NCBI RefSeq assembly: GCF_022201045.2
Contig: NC_068560.1
Span: 22,709,501 to 22,773,500 of the forward strand
From: Citrus sinensis
Lineage: Eukaryota > Streptophyta > Magnoliopsida > Sapindales > Rutaceae
Reading direction: 5' to 3'
DNA: 64,000 bases
In this document: in pieces, positions 1 to 10,639 of the stretch
Layout: every line of letters starts with the position of its first letter
Position numbering within the stretch: the first letter of the stretch is position 1
Notes under the pieces: model-generated
What the model saw: the letters and a program-made list of their open reading frames with translations, nothing else
Databases searched by the model: none
Told to the model about the DNA's origin: nothing
Position numbers and translations under genes: made by a program

Positions 1-959
1 TGCTAATGCACAACATGAGCAAATTTATTAAATCTCAAGCCAAACATTCAATTAACAATAGAAGGAAAAGTGATACAAGTTAGAAAAAAAATGGATAGAA
101 TATTAATCATTCAAATGCATAGGCACTATATATATTGTTTACAATCTGTTTTTAAAATTTCTAATTCATAACATCTCTTTGAGGTTGGATACTTGGATCA
201 TGCTCACATGAATGGGGAGGTAATTCAGTTACCATCATGCTACTTCAACAACAAAAATATGTTGACATTATATCAGTAGCTCATCCTAAGTTGTCAGCAG
301 CCAAACAAAAGTTATTAAATTTTTTCAAAGAAACCCATCTCCTTTTGAGGCAGCTTCATCTCCTTGTATATGTTGAAGTCATTATTACCACAAAACAAAT
401 TACAGAGCCCAAGAGTTGCTCTCTCTACACGGGTAAAGCGAAAATCATTATTGATCCAGCATCTGCAGATTTCCTTTTTTCTTTTAAGAACACAAAAATA
501 GAAGGAAAAGAAAAAGAAGAAAGAAATAACGTGCGGTACTACGTTATTCCAGTTAGCATTTAAGGAGTATGTCAAAGCATTTCTGTGTGTACAATGTACC
601 TATATATAACAGATTACTATTTACACGGCATAAATATTTGGCTCTCATTGGTAAGACTAAAGAGATAGAGGAACTAAGACTACTATAATATATATTTCAA
701 TTTGTGTATTTCACGTTTTCAAAGCAATAAAACTGTGTCAGTTATGAACCACAATATGCATAAAAAACAAAATTAAACCAGGAAAGGAAAGAAAAACAAG
801 AAACCCTTGTTGCATGTAAGGTGTAATAAATGTTGCAAGGGGACATTATAACTAGTAGTCCTGTACAATAATATTCAAGAGACTATATGATAAGTCAAAA
901 TTCCAACCTTGGAGGTCTCTAGTTCACAGAAAGTAACCACATCAGCCAGCAGTACCAAT
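1..959. other. AT-rich stretch with no recognised gene
   Basis: Open frames exist here (for example 237-563 plus and 315-575 minus) but they are low-complexity, overlap each other on opposite strands and match no family I know. The stretch may hold 3' exons or the 3' UTR of the minus-strand locus to its right. I see no RNA gene or transposon end. Confidence 0.4.
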
Positions 960-1190
960 TTAAGAGCTGGTAGATGATTTAATATTTACCTCTCTCTCTA
1001 AGAGTTCAATTTTTTCTATAGCCTTGTCATGTTCATCTTCAAGTTCTGCAAACATTGACTCCAGAATTTTGCGTTCTCTGATGGCTGCCTGAAGATGGTC
1101 TTCAAGTATCTTTCTGTCCCATACCAGATTCTCCAACTCTAATTGCATCTCACACAAATTCTCTTCCAGCTGCACATGTTTATAGTCCTT
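960..1190 (-). CDS. Tentative coding exon, coiled-coil protein of unknown function
   Basis: The minus frame reads a strongly helical, charged peptide of about 70 residues with heptad-like leucines and E/K/R-rich spacing (it includes DRKILEDHLQAAIRER and KIELLEREV), typical of a coiled coil and unlike random AT-rich translation. A stop follows at about 960, but a good donor (GAGAGAG then GTAAAT) lies just before it, so the exon may instead splice onward to the left. Plausible acceptors lie near 1172 and 1195. I do not recognise the family. It could be a 3' exon of the same transcript as the candidate exons at 2.1-2.8 kb, but no continuous model could be proven. Confidence 0.42.
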   Translation of the reverse strand, partial: KDYKHVQLEENLCEMQLELENLVWDRKILEDHLQAAIRERKILESMFAELEDEHDKAIEKIELLEREVNIKSSTSS

Positions 1191-1195
1191 CTCAT

Positions 1196-2076
1196 AGTAC
1201 TTTATCATGGGAAACAAAATAAGGTTTAGCGTATAGACAGATTTACAAGTACTCGTGAGACTTGTATAATTGGAATAGATGCTTACAACAAACTGAAGAA
1301 TGGAATACACAATCTAACCATCTTAGACTTTAGACACCCGTTCCGAAACTGATTAAGATTAAAAATCACTAAAGATGCCCTCCATGAACCGTTTCATTAA
1401 ATAATTTCAAAGTTTTTAGATTTTTAAGACCGTGCAAATGATGAAAGAACATAGGACGCTTCTACTTAAAATGTCCAGAAAAAAACATAATTTCGTAGCA
1501 TCGCATCACTTTTACTCTAGTTTATTAGGATGGCAAGGATTTATTCAAATCCCAAGAGGAGAAAAGTTAATAACAGTTTACCAAACAGAACATGGTTAGT
1601 ACATAAGATATTATACACCCAAATAAGTGGGTTTACTTATGATAAGCATTCTTTAAGATATTTGACAACTGAAAGAGTAAATGATAGTGTTCTAAATCAG
1701 CTTGGTGTTCTGAGCATCCAGTTCTTTTTAGAACAATTGTTGATTATATCACTTAAAGCATGGGATGAACTTAGCAAATGCAGTGTATCTATTCCGCCAC
1801 TTCTGTAAATAGAAGTTCTAATTAATAGATGGCAGGCTTTCATCCAATACATCTAATTCTCCTCTCTACATAAATTCTTATTACTTACTTAGACCCCATC
1901 CTAAAATTCGATGTCAGAAGCTTAATAAACAGAGGATAACGCCATCTTGGTAATAGAATCACATGGGTGCAAAATCTTCAATATTTCATCATTGGATACG
2001 AAAACTGTCATTAAAAAGTTAATAGATAGATAAGATATAAGATCAAAACCAAAGGTTTAATGTCTCTATCTTCTTT
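1196..2076. other. Probable intron or intergenic DNA
   Basis: AT-rich and non-coding in appearance. A plus-strand frame at 1530-1808 shows no recognisable domain and no splice context, so I treat it as chance. If the flanking minus-strand exons belong to one gene, this stretch would be its intron. Confidence 0.35.
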
Positions 2077-2810
2077 CTATAAAGCATTTTTTGGATCAAA
2101 ATGCCAAGTGCGTTTTGGTCCTTGCTTTGTCATGTCAAATGGGTTGCCTTCAAAATGTGATTTTGGTGACAGGTTTTGGATTTGAAGATGAGCTTGTTTG
2201 ATAAGATTTAGATTCTTCATCTTACGAAGTAACTTCAAACAATTCCACTTATAATCGTTAACAATGTTAGCCGCTATGAGATGACATGTCTGCATACTTA
2301 CAGAGAGTCAACTTATTCAATAGCAAAATATGCATAATTTCATTAGCAAACATATTAAACCATCAGAAGAAAATCATAACTAGGCAGCCAATATACAAAG
2401 ACTAATTAAGCTCCCAGGGCTTAGCCGGGTGGTTTTCAAGCGGCTATCTTTCCTTGGCCACTCGAGTTCAAAGAAAGAGACTAAAAAATTGATTTGAAAT
2501 TAGTAAACAGTTTAAGGTAGAAAAACTGACCAGGGACTCCCTCTGCAAAGCAGTCAAGACCCTGAAAGGAAGTGAAACAACGGCAACAAAGCATACAATT
2601 GTTCTCCAAATCAAGTCCAAATGAAAGCTGATGGAGGCCTTGACCAGCTCAACCCAAGTGTGAACCACCAGGAAAGTTATTCTCATACCAAGAAGAAATG
2701 CCCATTTGCATATATAGATTGGCTTTGTAACCAAAATTATCATCATACCCATCAACTCTTGCACCAATGACATCATATTCATATCCATCATTATTATGTC
2801 CACTTGCTGC
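2077..2810 (-). CDS. Tentative multi-exon minus-strand gene, product unknown
   Basis: Three candidate exons can be chained in frame: 2810-2689 (acceptor TGCATGCAG, donor G/GTATGAG), a 31-base exon at about 2561-2531 (acceptor CTTCCTTTCAG, donor CTG/GTCAGT) and 2290-2077 (acceptor AAGTATGCAG, ending in a stop). The chain gives SSW-VLTALQRESL-TCHLIAAN and remains open to the stop. A possible start is the ATG of MQMGISSW near 2708. A non-coding leader exon ending GATCAG/GTGTGC near 2955 would fit upstream. The last exon has an internal strong GTAAG, so alternatives exist. No domain is recognised. This is a model from splice signals only. Confidence 0.28.
2403..2470 (+). repeat. Possible tRNA-derived SINE fragment
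   Basis: A short GC-rich patch in AT-rich DNA has a box-A-like TTAGCCGGGTGGT followed about 30 bases later by a weak box-B-like GAGTTCAAA, the layout of a tRNA-derived SINE head. It cannot fold as a full tRNA by eye and no A-rich tail or target duplication was identified. Confidence 0.25.
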
Positions 2811-2819
2811 CTGCATGCA

Positions 2820-3900
2820 TACATAAAAGCAATCAATTAACTTAACACATAAAGCAAAAGGGAAAGAATTTGAGTTCAATACTTCAAATCATCAAAGGGA
2901 GAAATTTAAATGCGCAAGGGAAGTGCAGAGAGAAGTGAAGAGTTGAGCACACCTGATCAGCTAGTGAGAGGAATAGGACAGGACAGGACAGTTTTAGCAG
3001 AGAAGAAGATTTGCATTTGAAGTGAAGTGCATGCAGTTAGTTATGTCATGTGGGGGTCCAGGTGGCAGCAAGAGGATCTACATGATCGACACGTGAGATA
3101 AGTGCATGGCTTTTCCCAACTTCGTTGCATTTTTTTAATATTCCACTGTCTATCTTCGATCCCTTATCCGTTCATTACTTCATTTCATTCATTGCACGAG
3201 ATACTAAACAAAGAGATTTTTTTCATAATTATGGTTTGTAAGCTATAATTGAAATATTCAAGGTCATATTTGTTACCATCTTTAATTTTAATTTCATAAT
3301 TAAAGCGTTAACTTATAACTTTTAAACTGCTAGCACCGTGACATTAAATTAGGCCACAATTCGTGTTATAGATTAGCCTAATTGTATACTAAATTGATCT
3401 TAATATTAAACAAACAAAAACTAAAAACTAATTGGGTGGTAATCATAGCCTCTGGTGGGTTTGTTGCTTATCCCGGGAAAACTAGAAATTTCCCAGATAT
3501 TTCAAAAATTAAGCAAACAAAAAGTAGTAAAGGGTGCTTAAAATGAACAACTTTGAAAAAGGTAGAAGAAAAAGATAATCTCTTTCCTTTCCTGCCCTTT
3601 TCTGCTACATTCAGCAGAGTCTTCTAGATGCAAATTAATTAACCATTAAGTAATTATACTATAAAATTAAAAAAAAAATCATGAAAATGGGGAATTAGTG
3701 CATCATTCAGAAGCAAATACATATATAGATAGTTTCAATAATGGTGAAGGTTAACAAACAAAAAGTAATAAAATAAAAGGATAAAGGGTTCATTATTATT
3801 TTTTCCCTCTTCTAAATTAACCTAAAATCCCTACTCTCTCCCATCATAGAAGAAAACAAAGAGATGACTAATTGATTTCTTTTTTAAAAAAAAATTTAAT
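2820..3900. other. Intergenic region between the unknown locus and the LEA_2 gene
   Basis: The first part (to about 3060) would be promoter or leader of the tentative minus-strand gene. The remainder, to 3900, is AT-rich and would hold the 3' UTR of the LEA_2 gene. No further gene or repeat end was seen. Confidence 0.4.
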
Positions 3901-4503
3901 TTATTTGGTCGTGGAGCTGCATCTTGAAGGAATGTAACTCCCATTAGAAGGATGAAACTTGAGCTGACAATCCAAACGACACCAGAATTTAACAGAGCCC
4001 AAGACCCCTATTCTCCATCTAGTCCTCGACCCTCCTTTCAAATCGAACCTAACAACATCTTTCTTCAACGACGTGTCCGCAAATTCTTGTAGCTCAGGAT
4101 CCAATGGCACAGGCCTTGACTCCACAACGTAGTTAAAATCAACTGAGCTATTCTTGCTCACTTCAAAAGGGTCGGCGACAAGCTGCGCAATCTTCAATCC
4201 ATCAAAGAAAAGATACACGCTTGTATCCGAGAAGCTGGCCCCCGCTTTTGCATTCCCATTCCTCATCCGGATGACAATGGTGACTTGGGTCTCAAGCAAC
4301 CCCGCCTCGTCGTACTGAAACAAGTCCAAGTGGGCTCCAACGACACTCATGACGGGGATCCTCGGGTGCATTACCAAGTACCCGATGAATACAACTATGC
4401 CGGCGATGATCACTGCGATGGCCAGGATTGTGCAGATGATGGCTATAAGCCAGATCAACAGGTGGGTGCTCCGCCGCCGTGGGGGTAAAAACTTTGATGG
4501 CAT
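3901..4503 (-). CDS. LEA_2 / NDR1-HIN1-like (NHL) membrane protein
   Basis: Intronless 200-residue frame. A basic N-terminus (PPRRRS) is followed by one long hydrophobic segment at about residues 14-46, then a roughly 150-residue domain with the LEA_2 layout: a region beginning MSVVGAHLDLFQYDE, the beta-rich core TQVTIVIRMRN-GNAKAGASF, YLFFDGLKIAQL and a C-terminal RWRIGVLGSVKF strand. NHL proteins of about this length are plasma-membrane anchored, with the LEA_2 domain outside, and several take part in pathogen or stress responses; a role here is inferred from the family only. The ATG at 4503 is the first in frame and gives the expected cytosolic tail. Confidence 0.87.
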   Translation of the reverse strand: MPSKFLPPRRRSTHLLIWLIAIICTILAIAVIIAGIVVFIGYLVMHPRIPVMSVVGAHLDLFQYDEAGLLETQVTIVIRMRNGNAKAGASFSDTSVYLFFDGLKIAQLVADPFEVSKNSSVDFNYVVESRPVPLDPELQEFADTSLKKDVVRFDLKGGSRTRWRIGVLGSVKFWCRLDCQLKFHPSNGSYIPSRCSSTTK

Positions 4504-4753
4504 TGAATTTGGAGGTGACGGCTACTGTGGAGGCTTATTTCTAATTGTAAGTCTAAGAGTAATGAGAGTGACAACATGAAGCAAAAATAATTTGTTTTGG
4601 TTTAGGTAATATTTTATGTGAGTGTTTTAGGCTCAAGTCTTGGGGGGAAGATTGGCGAAGAAAAGAATTAAGTAATTGGGTTGTACTTAGGCCTAGATGG
4701 TGGGGAAGGTTTTGGTATCTTCCTTTCCTAATTTTAAAGCATTTGTGTTTATT

Positions 4754-4797
4754 ATATATATATATACATAGAGAGAGAGAGAGACACACACACATAT
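4754..4797. repeat. Compound microsatellite (TA)n-(GA)n-(CA)n
   Basis: Three adjoining dinucleotide runs, TA then GA then CA, about 250 bp upstream of the LEA_2 start codon. It is likely in the promoter or 5' leader and likely length-polymorphic. Confidence 0.9.
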
Positions 4798-4799
4798 AT

Positions 4800-7280
4800 T
4801 ATATGAACAACATGTATAAGCTTTCTCTGTTAAGGTATCTATGGTCACTTTATCTGCAAGGAAAGTACCAAACTTAATTGCTAAGGAGAAGTCTATGTCA
4901 CAGCTTCTCTTTGTACTTCCTTCAAGAGCAAACTGAGCATTACCATGTGAAATTAGTTGAAAAAATAAAAAACTCAAAATTATGCCGTGACGTGCATTAG
5001 AGTTTCAAGGAGATTTTGGGCTTTTTTTTTAAAATTATTACACTATATTATAAAATTGGTACTATTCTAAAATTTAACTAAAAAATCAACTCAAATGTGG
5101 GCTTTGAATTGCTATGGCGTCTTAGTATTTGGGTTTGCTTTAGGTTTGCCACAATGGTTTGAGCTCTGTGTGCTCTTACTCCTTAATGCCAACTTAACTT
5201 ACTTTGTTCTGATTGAAAGGTTCAAAGCGAGAAAGAGTGATTAGTCCATACAACATAATACATAAAATTCGCAGCAAAAAGAAAGGCATGTAAATAAGAA
5301 CTTTTCAATAACCCTTGCTCATCAAGCTTTTTTGGGTGCATCCAGCAAACATCCCTTGCAATTTTGTTCGTATCAAATGAATTTGATTTGTATTACAAAT
5401 AAGAGGAGAGTTGAAACAACAAATTCCCTTAGTTGCATGTGTGACAGCAAAGTAAAAATTGGAAAATAATGATGAAATATTACGGTCTCTGAGAACAAAT
5501 TAGATTACAGAAATTGTAGTCCCCAAAAGGAATGAAACCGACTAATTCACAAACGACCTTAAATTGTTCAAACCAAAGTTCCAACTTCCTTCACACTCAA
5601 GTTGTGAAAACTTACTATTGAGCAGTACTGCAAATGAACTCAAAAGAAGGTTTATGAATTGAGTGATAACCAAATAATTCAATTAGCTTCTGTGAGAATT
5701 AAACTACATTCAGATTAAAACGTAAGGCAACCAAAACTATTCGCGGAGTTTCTCCAAGTGCGGTTGTCACTTGAAAGTGACGAAAACAAACATCAAATAA
5801 AACTAAGCATGATCAATCGGTCAAAAACAAGAATGAGAGTTCAAGAAACTAACACCACCATGCATCACCAACCAAATACTTCAAAAGAGACAATCAGAAA
5901 AGTGAGATCATTCTGCAAGAGCCTAAACAAGAGAGTGATCACGCCCAAACTGATTTAGATAGGTCAGACCACTACCAAAAGCCTAAATGAGAAAATATTC
6001 GTCCAACCTAGCTAAATACAGTTATGTCTCATCAAAGAATCAGAACATAGCTTGATCAAAAAGTCATATTGTTAAGGACAACCTTTATGGCTGTGCAACC
6101 CATATACGGACACTTATTTACCTCTGTCATACTGACTCATTACGGCCACAAAACAAGATTTGCACACGAGCTTATACTCATGCCAGAAAAAAAAAAAATA
6201 ATAATAATATCTTTCTATGACCGTGCCATAAAAAATACAACAGTCACAGCAACCCTGTAACTTTACAAGCTTCAGGATAATCACAAATGCCACATGTGAC
6301 AAGCATCAATCCGCCCATCATCTAAGGGATAAATGTGATGAAAGCAGATCATAAAATCCCCTCGCACATTTGCTTCCAAGATGTCGAAAGGAAACTAGTT
6401 AGATAGTTCCCATGCTTCTAACTATGCTCAACCTCACCTCCAAATATGTTTTATTAGAACAGAAAACTTCGATAACCACCCAACACACATCATAAAGAGA
6501 GCATGTTAAGGTTTTAAACAATCACCATGAAGTATCTCCTTAAGAGACCCAGAAAACTGTCCTTTCATAAGTTAAAAAGGCACAATGAAAACATTAATAA
6601 CTTTTCGAAAGGCATGAAAACTAATACAGAGAGCAGTGACATTCTTATGAATACTTTTGGGGGAAGGAAAAGAAGAGTTTGTACCAAGTCTTCATCAAAT
6701 TACAAAACATAAAAATAAAATAATGATTACGAATTCAAAAGGAATTGGAAAAGGAAAATAGCAAACTAGAGAACTTAACAAACCCTCAAGCACTCATCCA
6801 ACATATAAGAGGAAACCCACCAGTATGCATAAAAATAAGAGAATTAACCAAGAATTTAGCATATTCATTCTCTGAACTTTAAGAATCATGCAATAAATCT
6901 TCAAAAATGCATTAGGAAATCAGCTGCAGGTGAGCAAAGATATCTACCAATAATTATGTTGAGTTCAAGAGTTAAGAATGCAATAAGCTAGTTGAAAAAA
7001 TAAAGGAAAAAAATCTAGAATTCCATTCAAAATCAAAAGAATGAAGAATAAAAATAGACTACATTTGGGATAAGCTGAATGTAAGGTACCACTAGTGGGA
7101 AAAGAAAATGGAAAATAATGCAGGCTAGTCAAGAAACAGAAATTTTTTTATGTACTTCAGCCCCTTTTTTATGAAAACATCATAGATCTACAATAAATTC
7201 CTTCCAAATATCCCAATTGGAAAGTTAAAAATCTATACAAGAAAGTTAAAATTCTATACAACTTCAGAAACTTACGCCCA
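4800..7280. other. 2.5 kb intergenic region, nothing recognised
   Basis: AT-rich DNA. Short frames at 5758-5958, 6069-6260, 6114-6302 and 6527-6712 have no domain, poor composition or overlap antisense. The right end probably holds the 3' UTR of the PPR gene. An A-rich run lies at about 6186-6209. No transposon ends found. Confidence 0.5.
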
Positions 7281-8780
7281 TCACATCTGCGAAGTTTTGC
7301 ATCTCCTTTCAAGGCTATCAAATATATCCCTCATACTCCTACTCTCATTATAAAAAGCTTTCTTCAACTTATGCATCGTAACTTCATATATAAGAATTCT
7401 TCTATTGAGCATCTCTTCAGCAAACCTCCTCACATCTGATAATCTACCCAAGTTACGTAGCCCAACGAGCAGTTCGTTTGCACTCGCTTCAAGAGGCAAA
7501 ATACCATTCTCCAAAATGTAGTTCCATATCTCTATTGCGATTTCAGGTTCATCAGCATCTAACAACATGGTAATGGCTGTAGCACAATTCAAAGGCGTCG
7601 GTTGCCACTCATTCTTGATCATTTCATGAAAAAACTTTTCCACCTCATGGACCCTCTTGTTTTTAATCAAACACTCAAAGATCATGTTATAAGTCAAGGA
7701 ATCTGGAAAAGCTCCATGGAAAACCATCTGATCAAAGAATCGGAACACATTATCAACATCATCGTTGTTACACAGCAATCCAATCACCGCATTATACATG
7801 ATCAAATTGGGCATCAAATTGAAACCAATACCCACCATTATATCCCACAGTTGCACAGCGTGAGTGGAATCATTCAGCTTAACAAGAATATCAAGTGCAT
7901 TAGAGAAAAACTTCAAAGTTGGGAAGCAATTCTCCCCTTTCATAACCCGAAGAAACTTTAAGGCCTCATCAACCTGTTTCCCACGAATAAGTGTAATCAA
8001 GAAAGTTTCATAAGCCAAAACATGCTCTGGATTCCACTCAAAACGTTCCACCATTTCTCCGAAAGTCTTATTAGCCTCCTCCACATTGCCTTCCTTCTCC
8101 CAGCCTTCTAACAAAATCGCGAAAGAATCCCCATCAGGATCAACAATCTTCTTAACTCTATTCAAAAACTCCAACGCCCTGCTAGTCTGGTTTTCTTGTC
8201 GGCAAATGGCACTCAAAAGCGAATTGACAGCGACAACATCTTGTTCAACACCGTGCATGCTCATAACATCAAAACTCATCACAGCCTCGTCGTACTTACC
8301 AGCTCCGCAATAGCTATCGAAAATGGAAGCAAACGTGGGCAGCGATAGAACCCCGTCCTCTTTCATAACCCGAACAGCATTCCACATTTGTTCGAAACGG
8401 CCGTTCTTCCCCAAAACATCCACCATCAGATTCCAAGCGTAAGGGGAGAGCCTCTGGCCGCGGCCAGCCCATCGGAAGAAATCGACGGCGGAGGAAGGGG
8501 AGTCGTAGGAGAGCTGAAGGACCTCGTGGACGAGGTCGGGAGTGGGGATTATTCCGGTGCAGGCGAGCGCAGATTCGATGTCGTCGGAGGAGGCGTGGGC
8601 GAGGATTTCGCAGATGATGCGGGCGGATGAGGAAATATACGGCGCGTCGAGGTGCGTGGGGAATCGTGGTCTGGTCGGGCGATGAGGGTTATGGCTGGTT
8701 GGAGAAGTGGTGGTCGAGGACGATGATGGGATTATTTTATTTTTTATGACGAAATCAGGGCTTTCATCCATTACCTCCAT
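7281..8780 (-). CDS. P-class pentatricopeptide repeat (PPR) protein
   Basis: Intronless 499-residue frame, as is usual for plant PPR genes. After an S/T/P/R-rich N-terminus (residues 1-50) suited to organelle targeting come about ten 35-residue helix-turn-helix repeats from about residue 112 to 480, for example SPYAWNLMVDVLGKNGR, MPNLIMYNAVIGLLCNND and FPDSLTYNMIFECLIKNKR. No E, DYW or SMR domain follows, so it is a pure P-class protein; such proteins bind organellar RNA and affect its stability, splicing or translation. The target cannot be read from sequence. The ATG at 8780 is the first in frame; an alternative at residue 4 is possible. Confidence 0.9.
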   Translation of the reverse strand: MEVMDESPDFVIKNKIIPSSSSTTTSPTSHNPHRPTRPRFPTHLDAPYISSSARIICEILAHASSDDIESALACTGIIPTPDLVHEVLQLSYDSPSSAVDFFRWAGRGQRLSPYAWNLMVDVLGKNGRFEQMWNAVRVMKEDGVLSLPTFASIFDSYCGAGKYDEAVMSFDVMSMHGVEQDVVAVNSLLSAICRQENQTSRALEFLNRVKKIVDPDGDSFAILLEGWEKEGNVEEANKTFGEMVERFEWNPEHVLAYETFLITLIRGKQVDEALKFLRVMKGENCFPTLKFFSNALDILVKLNDSTHAVQLWDIMVGIGFNLMPNLIMYNAVIGLLCNNDDVDNVFRFFDQMVFHGAFPDSLTYNMIFECLIKNKRVHEVEKFFHEMIKNEWQPTPLNCATAITMLLDADEPEIAIEIWNYILENGILPLEASANELLVGLRNLGRLSDVRRFAEEMLNRRILIYEVTMHKLKKAFYNESRSMRDIFDSLERRCKTSQM

Positions 8781-9259
8781 TTATATATTTATTTTTTTAA
8801 TTTTGTTAAACGGAGGGCTAAGAGAATAATTTAAACAAACCCCAATGATATGGAAATCGATTCAAAAATTATTAAAAAATCATTTTTTAAAACAAGACTA
8901 GCGGAATTGGGGATTGGGAATTGAGAGGGAGAACCTTTAAGAGCTGGTTAATAATGTTGAACTCCTCCTCTTCCTCCCAATGCTGTCGGTTTAGGAATAC
9001 GACGTGGTCAAGTTCAGTCTTCAGCGTCTAGTTTAATTCTGGTTACCGCTTGGCGGTTGGCACCATTGGCATTGAAAGGGAAAGACTCAGATGCAAATTC
9101 GTGATTTTTGAAGGACTAAAAAGTAAAAACGAACAGAATCCCGGCTGCTTAATGGACAACAAAATGGGTTTTGGGTTTGGGCCTTTCGGATCGGGGGACA
9201 ACAATTCTCAAACTTTTTCAGTAGAACTAGTGGCACCCCTTAAAAGTCCTCATACTGCC
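8781..9259. promoter_or_regulatory. 5' flank of the PPR gene, probable promoter region
   Basis: Non-coding DNA upstream of the minus-strand PPR start. A plus frame at 9050-9280 is short and featureless. No specific promoter element can be assigned with confidence. Confidence 0.35.
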
Positions 9260-10480
9260 ATTGAACACCGCACTATATAAAACTTTAAAAAAAAAAAATT
9301 TACTTAAAAGGAAAAATTAACTCTAATAGTCTTTCTCTTTATCTTTGTATCATTTGCGCCTTGAAAAAAAAAAAAAAAGATTTGTCATTAGTGAGCAAGT
9401 AGTAACTGTCGACGTTTATGATGGATGACTCGTCGTTTATAGTTTTGCTAAAAAAAAAAAAATGTTATTGTGCTAAAAATATCAAAAATAGCATGTTGTT
9501 CGAAATTTTTGTACGGGGACATGCATAAAACAGTACGGCCTGATGCATCAGTTAGACGACTTGTCGTTTACATTTTAATAAAAACTGATATGGCGGTTTT
9601 AATATAAGCACATGCCGATGTGGCGTTTGTTTGCTTTCTTGATCAATGACGTGTCATCTATTGTGCTGAATTCTACATGATTTTAGCATATATATTTTTT
9701 TTAAATTACATGGAATAATAATAATTACAATTAATTGTAAAAAAAAAAAAAGCGAGTGAATTTTGACATTTGAGTTCAATTTGAGTTTCAACTTTATGGA
9801 TCACTCATGTATTAGATAATGAGTTTTTATAATTTGTAAAATTACTCATTTATCATCCAATAGATATTTTACTCAATTTTAATAGTAATTGCAATAACAA
9901 TTCTCAATATAACTGCAACTATTAATTACAAATAAAACTATAGTTATGATTATAGTAACAATAGACTTTGGTCATATAAATATAGTTTTATAGTAGGGGT
10001 GTTCAATGGTTCAAATCTATTACATTTTGTCAAATCTACGTCCAATCCATCACATATTGGACTTTATGTTTTGGATCCAATCCGATCCAATCACTTATTA
10101 AAATCCCATCACTTGTTGATATCTAAACAAACGAAAAGGGAAATCCAATTTAATCTAATCCAATCTGATCAATCTGATTAAAATAAAAAATTTACAAATA
10201 AAAATTGTCAATTGGACCATAGAGTTCAAGTTACTAACAACTAAAATAAGAAAATATCAACTTCTTATCTTAGGGTTTTAAAAAAATGATTGAAATTCGA
10301 ATATTGAAAGCAACCGATGGTTTTATTCTTTTGTACTTATACAAAATTAGGTTTTACTATTTTTAGGAAAATAAGGTTTTATTCTTTTAGCAAGCTAAAT
10401 ATAAAGGTAACATTTAGCTATTTCAAAAAATAATAAAGAAAATAAAAAAATAATAGATTGGATTCGTTTGTATTGGATTT
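9260..10480 (+). repeat. Non-coding tandem duplication, copy 1
   Basis: This block is repeated, diverged, at about 10640-12090 in the same orientation. Shared landmarks occur in the same order: TATAAAA, AAAAATTAACTCTAATA, an A-run, ATGATGGATGACTC, ATGCATCAGTTAGA, TTACATGGAATAATAATAAT, ATTAGATAAT and GATCCAATCCGATCCAATCACT. No coding frame is shared. It is probably a duplicated non-autonomous repeat; I could not define terminal repeats. Confidence 0.7.
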
Positions 10481-10639
10481 GAACCATAGATCCATATATA
10501 AGCCAACCCAATAATATTGATTTTTTTTTTAATTTGCAAGAGTGGTGATATTTGAGTTTGATCTACTCATTTTATCTATATCAACCCACTACTCAATTAG
10601 CGCCATTGAAAATTTTAAATAATTTTAATCTCTCATTTT

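Noticed and set aside
237..575. Overlapping frames at 237-563 (+) and 315-575 (-)
   Set aside because: Mutually antisense, low complexity, no domain or splice context.
1530..1808. 92-residue plus-strand frame
   Set aside because: No recognisable domain and no supporting neighbours; ordinary chance length in a window this size.
2403..2470. A functional tRNA gene
   Set aside because: Box-A-like and weak box-B-like text is present, but a cloverleaf with matched acceptor arms could not be drawn; listed only as a possible SINE fragment.
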